From assembly GCA_903927685.1 (NCBI GenBank), contig CAIYOB010001675.1, positions 1 through 35,080 of the forward strand: a DNA stretch of 35,080 nt, in the 5' to 3' direction. The translations under genes and the position numbers were made by a program. Below are positions 7,611-15,225 of this stretch, piece by piece (the first letter of the stretch is position 1; every line of letters begins with the position of its first letter). This DNA comes from an uncultured Planctomycetaceae bacterium (GTDB lineage: Bacteria; Planctomycetota; Planctomycetia; Pirellulales; Pirellulaceae). The notes below the pieces were generated by a model that made no database searches, was not told the DNA's origin, and worked only from the letters and a program-made list of their open reading frames with translations.

Positions 7611-9209
7611 ATGAATGCAACCGCTCCTGCCCCTGAGAAACCTGGCCGCTGGAAATGGCTGACCGCTCCAGCCCGCTGGTCGTTGCCGGCGCGGGCCGCG
7701 GCGCTGACGGCGGTCGGACTGACTGTGATGGTCGTCACCGCCTGGCTGTTCTTTCTGCTCGATCCGGCCAGCGTACCGTGGCGGCACGCCATGACCTGGT
7801 GGCGGATCCTGCTGGCGGTGGCCTTGGTCGTCGTGATTCCGATCGTCGTCTACCAGGGGCTGCGGTTGTGGCTGGAGGGCGAGCGGTCGCGTTTTCCGGA
7901 CCTCGATTACGCCTGGAAGGCCGGCTTGGAAGCCCTGGCGGACCACGGCTTGGCCTTGGATTCGGCGCCCCTGTTTCTGGTGCTCGGTTCGGCCGGTGTG
8001 GACCGGGAACGGGCGCTCTTCGAGGCGTCGGGGCTGGGCTTTCGCGTCCAGCAGGCGCCGGCCGGCCCCGCGCCCTTGCACTGGTACGCCAACCCGGACG
8101 GGATCTACATCGTGTGCACCGAAGTGGGCTGGCTGAGCGCCTTGGCGGCGCTGAAGGCCCGCGGGGGACCGGCCGCCGAGGGACTGCCGGCCGCGTTCGA
8201 ACCTCCGGAAGTTCCAGCCGCCCCGGCCCCTGCCCCCGCACCGGCACCCGGACCGGCGGCGGCGAATGCTGGCGGCACCCTGATGCTGGACCAGTTCGTC
8301 ACGCCTCGCGCCACTCCGCCCGCGGCCGCCGCCCCGCCGCCGACTGCCAGCCGGCGACCGGCGCCGACGGTGACCGCCAGCGTCTCGCTGCGGAGCGGCG
8401 GGCTGGGCGAGCCGGTGGCCTTGTCGAGCCGCGATTCCACCGAACAGCTCGAGCGTTTGAAATACCTGTGCGGGCTGATCCGGCGCGGACGCCAACCGGT
8501 CTGCGGCGCCAATGGCGTCCTGACGCTGCTCCCGTTCGCCGCCCTGCAGGCCGCACCGGCGGAGGTCGAGCAGTGGCAGCAGGCGATCAAGAACGACGTG
8601 ACGATCCTCCGCCAGTCCCTGCAGTTGCGGCTGCCGACGATCGCCATGATCACGGGGATGGAGGACGAACCGGGGTTCCGCGAACTGGTCCGCCGCGTCG
8701 GGCGCGAACGGGCGATGTTGCAGCGGTTCGGCCACAAGTTCGACATTCGCCGGGCCGCGACCCGCGAGGAACTGGCCGCGCTCAGCGCCCACGTGTGCGG
8801 CACCTTCGAGGACTGGATTTACGCGCTGTTTCGCGAACGCGATGCGCTCAGCTATCCCGGCAACACGCGATTATACGGCCTGTTGTGCAAAGTCCGCTGT
8901 CAGGTGGGCCTGCGGCTGGGAGACGTGCTGAGCCAGGGGTTTGGGTACGACCCGCAGCGCCAAGCCGACGACGAGCGGACGTTCTTCGGCGGCTGCTACT
9001 TTGCCGCCACCGGGGCCAGCAGCGACCGCCAGGCGTTTGTCCGCGGCGTGCTGGACAAGCTGGTTGACGAGAACGAATTGGTCGAATGGACGGCCGCCGC
9101 CCTCCGCGATCATCGCCGCTATCGCCGCTGGGCCGCCGTAGGGTACACGCTGGCCGCCATGCTGCTGGTCGGAGCCCTGGGCGTGCTGGCCGCTCGGCAG
9201 TGGGACTAA
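7611..9209 (+). CDS. Short TssM/IcmF-like protein without periplasmic domain
   Basis: The 532-residue product aligns by eye with the N-terminal half of TssM. Two membrane helices (about 27-48 and 63-84) are followed by the cytoplasmic NTPase-like domain (about 105-490) and a third helix (about 508-527, GYTLAAMLLVGALGVLA), after which only RQWD remains. Canonical TssM continues for some 600-700 residues into the periplasm to bind TssJ. The P-loop position reads G126-S-A-G-V-D-R-E, losing the Lys and Ser/Thr of Walker A, and the Walker B/DTAG site reads CTEVG, so nucleotide binding is unlikely. A Pro/Ala-rich insert lies at about 195-270. Homology is supported by QPVCGANGVLTLLPF, RLPTIAMITGMEDEPGFRE and FFGGCYFAATG, which match conserved TssM positions. 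Clear context between tssL and vgrG. It could be half of a split TssM. Confidence 0.85.
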   Translation: MNATAPAPEKPGRWKWLTAPARWSLPARAAALTAVGLTVMVVTAWLFFLLDPASVPWRHAMTWWRILLAVALVVVIPIVVYQGLRLWLEGERSRFPDLDYAWKAGLEALADHGLALDSAPLFLVLGSAGVDRERALFEASGLGFRVQQAPAGPAPLHWYANPDGIYIVCTEVGWLSALAALKARGGPAAEGLPAAFEPPEVPAAPAPAPAPAPGPAAANAGGTLMLDQFVTPRATPPAAAAPPPTASRRPAPTVTASVSLRSGGLGEPVALSSRDSTEQLERLKYLCGLIRRGRQPVCGANGVLTLLPFAALQAAPAEVEQWQQAIKNDVTILRQSLQLRLPTIAMITGMEDEPGFRELVRRVGRERAMLQRFGHKFDIRRAATREELAALSAHVCGTFEDWIYALFRERDALSYPGNTRLYGLLCKVRCQVGLRLGDVLSQGFGYDPQRQADDERTFFGGCYFAATGASSDRQAFVRGVLDKLVDENELVEWTAAALRDHRRYRRWAAVGYTLAAMLLVGALGVLAARQWD

Positions 9210-9237
9210 GGGTCGGATCCACAGGGAGTTTGCAGCC

Positions 9238-11424
9238 ATGCCGGGGATCACTCAGACGGGTCGGCCATTTCGGGTAACGACGTCGTTGGAGTTGGACAAG
9301 CTGCTGTTCTATCGCCTGACGGCCCACGAACAGCTGGGGCGGCCGTTCGAGATCCAGCTGGAATTGCTCAGCGCAGACGCGGAGATCCCGCTGCAGGCCG
9401 TCCTCGCTCAACCCCTGGACATCTACCTCGAGCCGCCGGAGGAGTCGCACCGCCACTTCCACGGGTACGTGACCCAGTTCCGCTTGGCCGGGATGCGGGG
9501 CAGACTGGCCCGCTACGAGGCCACCGTCCGGCCCTGGCTGTGGTTCCTGACCCGCACCGCCGACTGCAAGATCTTCCAGGCCATGACCGTCCCGGACATC
9601 GTGCAGGCCGTGTTCCGCGACGTCGGCTTCACCGACTTCGAGAGCAAGCTCACCGGCACCTACCGGACCTGGGACTACTGCGTCCAGTACCGCGAGACGG
9701 ACTTCGCTTTCGTCAGCCGGCTGCTGGAACAGGAGGGGATCTACTACTACTTCCGTCACGAAGAGGGCAAGCACACGCTGGTGTTGTCGGACGGGGTCGG
9801 CGCCCACGAGGCAGCCCCCGACTGTGCCGAAGTGCCCTACTATCCGCCCCAGGAGCGGGCTCGCCGCACACGGGACCACGTGTACGAGTGGTCGGTGTTC
9901 CAGGCTGTCCAGTCAGGCAGTGTCAGCCTGAATGACTTTGATTTCGAAAAGCCCAAGGCGAACCTGAAGGTCGTCAAGCAGGCCTCCCCGTCCCGCAGCC
10001 ACCCACAGTCCAGCCATGAGGTTTACGACTATCCCGGCGAGTACCTGCTGGCCGCGGACGGCGGGAACTACGCGACGGCCCGCATCGAGGAACGGCAGTG
10101 GCAGTATGAACAGGTCCAGGGGCGGGGCAACGCGCTGGGACTGGCCGTCGGTGCGCTGTTCTCGCTGACCGGCTACGACTTTCGCGAGGACCAGAATCGC
10201 GAGTACCTGATCGTCGAGACCACGCACCAGGCGCAGGCGGCCGACTATGAGAGCGGCGAGACCACGGCCCCGGAAACTCCTGCGGAGTGCCAGTTGACGG
10301 CGATCCCCAGCAGCCAGCCTTACCGGTCGCCCCGGGTGACACCCCTGCCCACCATCTCGGGCCCGCAGACGGCGATCGTGGTCGGTCCCGACGGCGAGGA
10401 AATCTGGACGGACCAGTACGGACGCGTCAAGGTCCAGTTCCATTGGGACCGCTACGGCGCGTCGAACGAGAACAGCTCGTGTTGGGTCCGCGTTTCGCAA
10501 TTGTGGGCCGGCAAACAGTGGGGAGGCATCCACATCCCCCGCATCGGCCAAGAGGTCATCGTCGAATTCCTCGAAGGCGACCCCGACCGGCCGATCATCA
10601 CCGGCCGCGTTTACAACGCCGACAACATGCCCCCCTATGAACTGCCGGCCAATCAGACTCAGAGCGGGATCAAGAGCCGCACCAGCAAAGAGGGCACGGC
10701 CGAGAATTTTAACGAGCTGCGGTTTGAAGACCTGAAGGACAGCGAGGAGATCTACTTCCACGCCGAGAAGGACTTCAACCGCGTCGTGGAGAACAACGAC
10801 ACGCTGAAAGTCGGCTTTGAGAAGAAGGACAAGGGCGACCAGACGATCGAAATCCACAACAACCAGAAACTGGTCGTCGGCAACAGCGAGTCCGACGATG
10901 GCAGCCAGACGATCGAAATCTGGAAGAACCGGACGACGACGATCGCCGAGGGCAACGAGACCCTCACGATCAAGAAGGGCGACCGCACGGAGACCATCGA
11001 GACCGGCCATGACACCTTGACCATCAAGACGGGCAACCGCACGGAGACCATCGAAACCGGCCATGACACCTTGACCATCAAGACGGGCAACCGCACGGAG
11101 ACCATCGAAACCGGCAATGACACCTTGACGATCAAGACGGGCGACCGCACGGAGACCATCGAGACCGGCAGTGACACCTTGACGATCAAGACGGGCGACC
11201 GCACGGTGACCATCACGGCTGGCAAGAGCTTCACCGAGGCCGGCACGTCCATCGAACTCAAGGTGGGGCAGAGCAGCATCAAGCTCGAGCCCGCCAAGAT
11301 CACGATCAAGTCGGCGGAGATCGCGATCGAGGGGCAAGCCAAGCTGAACGCCAAGAGTCCCCTGACCGAAGTGGCTGGCAGTGGCGCGCTGACACTCAAG
11401 GGCGGAGTCATCATGATCAACTGA
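9238..11424 (+). CDS. vgrG: Type VI spike protein VgrG (TssI)
   Basis: VgrG trimers form the membrane-puncturing tip of the type VI tube. Residues 1-370 form the gp27-like hub (RPFRVTTSLELDKLLFYRLTAHEQLG; FVSRLLEQEGIYYYFRHEEGKH). Residues 380-470 carry the gp5-type OB domain signature DQYGRVKVQFHWDR, CWVRVSQLWAGKQWGG, PRIGQEVIVEFLEGDPDRPIITGRVYN. Residues 480-728 build a long beta-helical needle including an 18-residue repeat (566-655). The end (LKGGVIMIN) shows no extra toxic domain, so this is a non-evolved VgrG needing separate effectors. AGGGAG lies nine bases before the ATG. It sits after the tssM-like gene and upstream of PAAR, which should cap it. Length and all domains are intact. Confidence 0.97.
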   Translation: MPGITQTGRPFRVTTSLELDKLLFYRLTAHEQLGRPFEIQLELLSADAEIPLQAVLAQPLDIYLEPPEESHRHFHGYVTQFRLAGMRGRLARYEATVRPWLWFLTRTADCKIFQAMTVPDIVQAVFRDVGFTDFESKLTGTYRTWDYCVQYRETDFAFVSRLLEQEGIYYYFRHEEGKHTLVLSDGVGAHEAAPDCAEVPYYPPQERARRTRDHVYEWSVFQAVQSGSVSLNDFDFEKPKANLKVVKQASPSRSHPQSSHEVYDYPGEYLLAADGGNYATARIEERQWQYEQVQGRGNALGLAVGALFSLTGYDFREDQNREYLIVETTHQAQAADYESGETTAPETPAECQLTAIPSSQPYRSPRVTPLPTISGPQTAIVVGPDGEEIWTDQYGRVKVQFHWDRYGASNENSSCWVRVSQLWAGKQWGGIHIPRIGQEVIVEFLEGDPDRPIITGRVYNADNMPPYELPANQTQSGIKSRTSKEGTAENFNELRFEDLKDSEEIYFHAEKDFNRVVENNDTLKVGFEKKDKGDQTIEIHNNQKLVVGNSESDDGSQTIEIWKNRTTTIAEGNETLTIKKGDRTETIETGHDTLTIKTGNRTETIETGHDTLTIKTGNRTETIETGNDTLTIKTGDRTETIETGSDTLTIKTGDRTVTITAGKSFTEAGTSIELKVGQSSIKLEPAKITIKSAEIAIEGQAKLNAKSPLTEVAGSGALTLKGGVIMIN
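10933..11202 (+). repeat. 54-bp tandem repeat in vgrG needle
   Basis: Four near-identical 54-bp units (10987, 11041, 11095, 11149) encode TETIETGHDTLTIKTGNR with changes at two positions only (H/N/S and N/D). A diverged fifth unit precedes them at 10933-10986. The units are in frame, and each would add one or more turns to the trimeric beta-helix. The DNA-level identity suggests recent duplication or gene conversion. Confidence 0.93.
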
Positions 11425-11454
11425 CGCCTTGTTGCGACAGGCAGAGCAATCAAC

Positions 11455-11493
11455 CTGTCGGCAGCTGCCCCGGGGTGTGGGTCGCGCCGACAG
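11455..11493. other. Inverted repeat between vgrG and the FHA gene
   Basis: CTGTCGGC (11455-11462) and GCCGACAG (11486-11493) can pair across a 23-base loop in the 88-base gap after vgrG. It could lower read-through or stabilise the upstream mRNA. There is no T-run. Confidence 0.35.
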
Positions 11494-11512
11494 CGACTGG
11501 GAGACCGAGATT

Positions 11513-12442
11513 GTGGGCGTGATTCTGCGAGCCGTGTCCGGCCCCGGGGTGGGCCTCCAGTTCTTCATCCGCGGCGGTCAAAATGCACGCATCGGACGGA
11601 CGGAATGGGCGGATTTCAGCGTCCCCGGCGATGGGGCCATGTCCGATGTGCACTTTGCCATCGCCTGCGGTCCGCGCGGCGGCCGGCTGCAGGCGCTGGG
11701 CCCGGTCGCAACCCTGGTGAACGGAACGGCCGTGAGCGAAACCGGCCTCCGCACGGGCGATCGCGTCACGGCCGGCGCGACGACGTTTGCGGTCCAGGTG
11801 GAGGGCGAAGCGGAGGAGCCCGAGCCGAACGCTGCCGAGCCGACGGCGGGACCGCAGCCGCCGGCTGCGGTCGCTTCCGAGGTGGGGTCGGGGCCGACCG
11901 CTGGCACCTACTGTCGGAACCTGGAGTTGAGCGACGACGCCCGGCCGCTGCTGGATCCGGACATGCCGCCCGAGCAGTACCTGGACCGGCTGGTCGCCCG
12001 CGAGTTGTTTCCGGACGCCCTGCGGTTCGTGGCCGCCTGGCTGCCCAAACCCGAGGCCGTCCGTTGGGCCTGCGACTGCGTCCAGCGCCTGCTGGGCGCA
12101 CAGCTGACACCCGGCGAGCAGCGTGCGTTCGCCGCCGCCGTGGATTGGGCGGCGGAACCCAGCGAAGAGCATCGGCGGCGCGCGGAACACGCGGCCGAGG
12201 CGAATCAATACAACGGCCCGGCCAGCTGGCTGGCGCTGGGCGCCTTCTGGAGCGGCGGCAGCCTGGCCCCGCCGGACCTGCCCGCGGCGCCGCCTCCCGA
12301 AGGGCTGACAGCCCAGGCACTGGCGGCCGCCCTGGTGCTGGCCGCCGCCCGGGCGGATCCGCGGCGCATCAACGACCTCTGCCGCGGGTTCCTCCAGCCC
12401 GGCCGGGAACGGGCCTTGGCACAGAAAGGCACCACCTCATGA
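11513..12442 (+). CDS. FHA domain-DUF6931 protein of the type VI block
   Basis: About 309 residues. The N-terminus is a forkhead-associated domain that reads phosphothreonine: RIGRTEWADFSVPGDGAMSDVHFAI holds the conserved Gly-Arg and Ser-x-x-His, and VNGTAV the Asn-Gly. An acidic Pro/Ala linker follows. The C-terminal half (DALRFVAAWLPKPEAVRWACDCVQRLL; PASWLALGAFWSGGSLAPP) matches, from memory, DUF6931, a family of unknown role often near type VI genes. Start is uncertain: GTG at 11513 has GGGAGA eight bases upstream, GTG at 11519 and TTG at 11429 are alternatives. Its stop overlaps the PAAR start. FHA proteins of other type VI systems act with a Thr kinase/phosphatase pair in assembly control; no such pair is visible here, so a scaffold or spike-loading role is equally possible. 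Confidence 0.8.
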   Translation: MGVILRAVSGPGVGLQFFIRGGQNARIGRTEWADFSVPGDGAMSDVHFAIACGPRGGRLQALGPVATLVNGTAVSETGLRTGDRVTAGATTFAVQVEGEAEEPEPNAAEPTAGPQPPAAVASEVGSGPTAGTYCRNLELSDDARPLLDPDMPPEQYLDRLVARELFPDALRFVAAWLPKPEAVRWACDCVQRLLGAQLTPGEQRAFAAAVDWAAEPSEEHRRRAEHAAEANQYNGPASWLALGAFWSGGSLAPPDLPAAPPPEGLTAQALAAALVLAAARADPRRINDLCRGFLQPGRERALAQKGTTS

Positions 12443-12729
12443 CGCTGGCCGCCCGGATTACCGACATGCACACGTGCCCGATGGTGACCGGAGTCGTCCC
12501 GCACGTCGGCGGGCCGATCTTGCCGCCGGGGTGTCCCACCGTGCTGATCGGCAGCCTGCCGGCCGCCCGCGTCGGCGACATGGCCACCTGCGTCGGCCCC
12601 CCGGACACGATCGCCAAAGGCTCGACCACCGTCTTGATCGGCGGCGCGCCGGCTGCTCGAATGGGTGACAGCACAGCCCATGGCGGCGTGATCGTCGCCG
12701 GCCTGCCCACGGTCATAATCGGCGGCTGA
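12439..12729 (+). CDS. PAAR-domain spike-tip protein
   Basis: A 96-residue protein made only of a PAAR domain. It has the paired repeats GGPILPPGCPTVLIGSLPAARVGDMATC and KGSTTVLIGGAPAARMGDSTAHGG, each with the PAAR motif proper, plus Cys/His residues placed to bind the tip metal (HTC near 11-13, C51, H81). PAAR proteins sharpen the VgrG tip and can carry effector domains; this one has none. The ATG overlaps the upstream stop as ATGA, so it is translationally coupled. It closes the type VI operon; its stop codon abuts the inverted-repeat element that follows. Confidence 0.95.
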   Translation: MTLAARITDMHTCPMVTGVVPHVGGPILPPGCPTVLIGSLPAARVGDMATCVGPPDTIAKGSTTVLIGGAPAARMGDSTAHGGVIVAGLPTVIIGG

Positions 12730-12866
12730 GCACCGTTCGAGAAACAAGTGGCGCAAGCTTCCAGCTTGCGGAAGTGGCGTAAGCTGCCAGCTTGCGGTCC
12801 CATGATCTCCCGCAAGCTGGAAGCTTACGCCACGGAGAAACCGGACAGTCATTTCTCGAACGGTGC
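12730..12866. mobile_element. 137-bp MITE-like inverted-repeat element
   Basis: Perfect 15-bp terminal inverted repeats (GCACCGTTCGAGAAA at 12730-12744; its complement at 12852-12866) bound a 137-bp unit without coding capacity. The trinucleotide TGA flanks both ends (12727-12729 and 12867-12869), consistent with a 3-bp target duplication, though a match this short can be chance. The left TGA is the PAAR stop codon. Inside are three copies of a 24-bp repeat. It may be a non-autonomous transposon or a BIME-like palindromic cluster. Confidence 0.6.
12748..12833. repeat. Three copies of a 24-bp repeat, two direct and one inverted
   Basis: The unit begins GTGGCGTAAGCTTCCAGCTT and ends GCGG. Copies are at 12748-12771 (one change), 12774-12797 (one change) and, inverted, 12810-12833. 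Copies 2 and 3 can pair into a long hairpin around a 12-base loop. Similar sequences are, as far as I recall, dispersed in planctomycete genomes. Confidence 0.85.
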
Positions 12867-12907
12867 TGAATGGGCGGAAACTCCAGTCCCCAATCCACGG
12901 TGATCCC

Positions 12908-15109
12908 ATGAGCGAAATCAAGGTGCTCCCCGCCCAGGCCCTGGGCAGCCACTTCATCTCCAAGGAGTTCCTGCCCGCCGGCAAGGACGACAATTACCTG
13001 CGCGATCACCAGGTGGGCAAACCCGCCGACGCCTGGCGGCAACTCCGCTCGCACGAGATCGCGGACCTGGTCAAGAACGGCGTCACCTGTGACGACTGGG
13101 ATTCCCTGTACGTCAGCGACCCGTTCTCGCCGCACCTGATCAGGAACAGCGAGTTCTCGGGCCTGGTTCGCTTGGGGCGTCTGGAGAACGTCGTCCTGGA
13201 ACACCACGGCCTGAAGACCCCGGCCGGGATCACCAACAGCCGGATCATCGCCTGCGACATCGGCGACAACGCGGCGATTCACAACGTCCGCTACCTGTCC
13301 CACTACATCATCGGGAACCAGGTGATCCTGCTGAACATCGACGAGATGTACACCACGGACCGCGCCAAGTTCGGCAACGGGATTGTCAAGGAAGGGGAAC
13401 CGGAGAGCATCCGAATCTGGCTGGAGCTGATGAACGAGGCGGGGGGCCGGGCCGTGATGCCCTTCGACGGGATGTGCGTCGCCGATGCCTACTTGTGGGC
13501 CAAGTACCGCGAGGACGCCGCCCTGTTGGAACGTTTGCGGGAGATCACCGAAGCCCAATTCGATACCCGCCGCGGCTTCTTCGGCGTCGTCGGCGATGCC
13601 GCCGTCGTCAAGAACTCCCAGATCCTCAAGGACGTCAAGATCGGCCCCAGTTGCTATATCAAAGGGGCCAACAAGCTGAAAAACCTGACGATCAACTCGC
13701 GGGCCGACGAGCCCAGCCAGATCGGCGAGGGCGTGGAACTGGTCAACGGCATCGTCGGCTACGGCTGCCACATCTTCTACGGCTGCAAGGCGGTGCGGTT
13801 CGTCATGGGGAACCACTCCAAGTTGACGTACGGGGCGCGACTGATTCACTCCTTCCTGGGCGACAACTCGACGGTCTCCTGCTGTGAGATCTTGAACAAC
13901 CTGGTCTTTCCCGCGCATGAACAGCACCATAACAACTCGTTTCTCGTGGCGGCGCTGGTCATGGGGCAGAGCAATATCGCGGCCGGCGCGACCGTCGGCT
14001 CGAACCACAACAGCCGCGCCAATGACGGCGAGATCCAAGCCGGGCGCGGGTTCTGGCCCGGCCTGTGCACCACGCTCAAGCATTCCAGCCGCTTCGCTTC
14101 CTTCGTCCTGCTGGCCAAGGGTGATTATCCGGCCGAATTGAACATTCCCCTGCCGTTTGCCCTGGTCCGCGACGACGTGGCGCATCATCGGCTGGTACTG
14201 ACGCCGGCCTTCTGGTGGACCGGCAACTTGTACGCCCTGGCTCGGAATTCGTGGAAGTACCGGGCCCGCGACCGGCGGAAGGTCAAGACCCAGCACATCG
14301 AGTTCGACTCGCTGGCGCCTGACACGGTCGAGGAGATCCTGCACGCCCTGACGCTGCTCGAGACGTGGACGGGGAAAGCCTCGCTCCGCCGGCAGAACCA
14401 GACGCCCGAGGGCCTGGACGCCGCCCAGCTGGCCGAACTCGGCCGACGGCTCTTGCAGGGGCCGGAGAGCGACCTGGCGGACTTGGAGATCCTGGGCGAG
14501 GGGCTCGAACGTTCCAGCCGGAAAACGGTGATCAGCAAAGTTTGGCGCGGTTACCGCGCCTATCGCGAGATGTTGCACTACTATGCGGTGAAGAACTTGC
14601 TGGACTATGCCCGCAGCCACCCGGAAGCGACCACGTTCCAGATCCAGGACGCCCTGGGCGGCGCCCGCCAGACGCAGTGGGTGAACATGGGCGGGCAACT
14701 GGTTCCGGCCGACGACGTGGATGCCCTCCGCGACGACGTCCGGTCCGGCAAGCTCGGCAGCTGGCGCGAAATTCACGAGCGGTATGACCGCTGGTGGGAT
14801 GCGTACCCGCTGGCCAAACAGCGGCATGCCCTGGCGACGCTGCTGACGCTGCTGGAAACGGACCGCCTGACCGCGTCCCTGTGGGCGGCCGCGTTGGACG
14901 AGTGGCTGCGGATCCAAGAGCATGTCTGCGACCAGGTTTACCGCACGCGGAAGAAGGACTATGAAAACCCCTTCCGCCAGGCCACATTCCGCAACGCCGC
15001 CGAGATGACGGCCGTGGTGGGCACCGCCGAAGGCGACCGATTCGTCAAACAGGTCGCCCAGGAGACGGAACAACTGCGGCAATTGGTCGCCGCGGTGCGC
15101 CCCAAGTGA
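12908..15109 (+). CDS. DUF4954 family protein with left-handed beta-helix repeats
   Basis: A 733-residue protein matching DUF4954, a family of unknown function known from Bacteroidetes, spirochaetes and planctomycetes (from memory). The first half has hexapeptide-like spacing (NSRIIACDIGDNAAIHNVRYL; VVKNSQILKDVKIGPSCYIKGANKL; GNHSKLTYGARLIHSFLGDNSTVS; SNIAAGATVGSNHNSR) typical of the left-handed beta-helix of sugar-nucleotide acyl- and nucleotidyltransferases. The second half is helical, with no recognised domain. A sugar- or nucleotide-modifying role is suggested by the fold only. The ATG at 12908 was chosen because an earlier in-frame GTG lies within the inverted-repeat element. No type VI motif is present. 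The stop lies within an 18-bp palindrome. Confidence 0.85.
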   Translation: MSEIKVLPAQALGSHFISKEFLPAGKDDNYLRDHQVGKPADAWRQLRSHEIADLVKNGVTCDDWDSLYVSDPFSPHLIRNSEFSGLVRLGRLENVVLEHHGLKTPAGITNSRIIACDIGDNAAIHNVRYLSHYIIGNQVILLNIDEMYTTDRAKFGNGIVKEGEPESIRIWLELMNEAGGRAVMPFDGMCVADAYLWAKYREDAALLERLREITEAQFDTRRGFFGVVGDAAVVKNSQILKDVKIGPSCYIKGANKLKNLTINSRADEPSQIGEGVELVNGIVGYGCHIFYGCKAVRFVMGNHSKLTYGARLIHSFLGDNSTVSCCEILNNLVFPAHEQHHNNSFLVAALVMGQSNIAAGATVGSNHNSRANDGEIQAGRGFWPGLCTTLKHSSRFASFVLLAKGDYPAELNIPLPFALVRDDVAHHRLVLTPAFWWTGNLYALARNSWKYRARDRRKVKTQHIEFDSLAPDTVEEILHALTLLETWTGKASLRRQNQTPEGLDAAQLAELGRRLLQGPESDLADLEILGEGLERSSRKTVISKVWRGYRAYREMLHYYAVKNLLDYARSHPEATTFQIQDALGGARQTQWVNMGGQLVPADDVDALRDDVRSGKLGSWREIHERYDRWWDAYPLAKQRHALATLLTLLETDRLTASLWAAALDEWLRIQEHVCDQVYRTRKKDYENPFRQATFRNAAEMTAVVGTAEGDRFVKQVAQETEQLRQLVAAVRPK

Positions 15110-15120
15110 CGCGTCACTTG
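15103..15120. terminator. 18-bp perfect palindrome over the DUF4954 stop codon
   Basis: CAAGTGACGCGTCACTTG is self-complementary over its full length and contains the TGA stop (15107-15109). It may end transcription at the convergent DUF4954/mutS junction or be a protein-binding site; as an RNA hairpin its loop would be tight and no T-run follows. Confidence 0.35.
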
Positions 15121-15196
15121 ACTTCGAATAGTCGATGTCGTGGCTGAAAACGGCGCCCGTGTTCAGTTCCGTCTGGGTCGTGTTGGCGAGTCCCTG

Positions 15197-15220
15197 ACAC
15201 GCTGAAGCGTGAACTCCAGC
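15197..15220. repeat. Dispersed palindromic repeat, half copy
   Basis: The sequence A-CACGCTGAAGCGTGAACTCC-AGC contains the hairpin CACGCT-GA-AGCGTG and is shared with the arms of longer copies at 26815-26886 and 34432-34508. It lies six bases beyond the mutS stop codon, in the convergent gap. Only one arm is present here. Confidence 0.75.
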
Positions 15221-15225
15221 GGGGG

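Noticed and set aside
7059..8792. Long minus-strand frame opposite tssL and the tssM-like gene
   Set aside because: Antisense shadow with low-complexity Gln/Arg/Gly composition; the plus strand encodes recognisable type VI subunits with overlapping starts and stops.
10933..11202. VgrG repeat as a CRISPR array or transposon end
   Set aside because: Units are contiguous, in frame and encode a beta-helical repeat; no spacers or inverted ends.
12863..12907. Earlier GTG start for the DUF4954 gene
   Set aside because: It lies in the terminal repeat of the inserted element and adds residues without family similarity.
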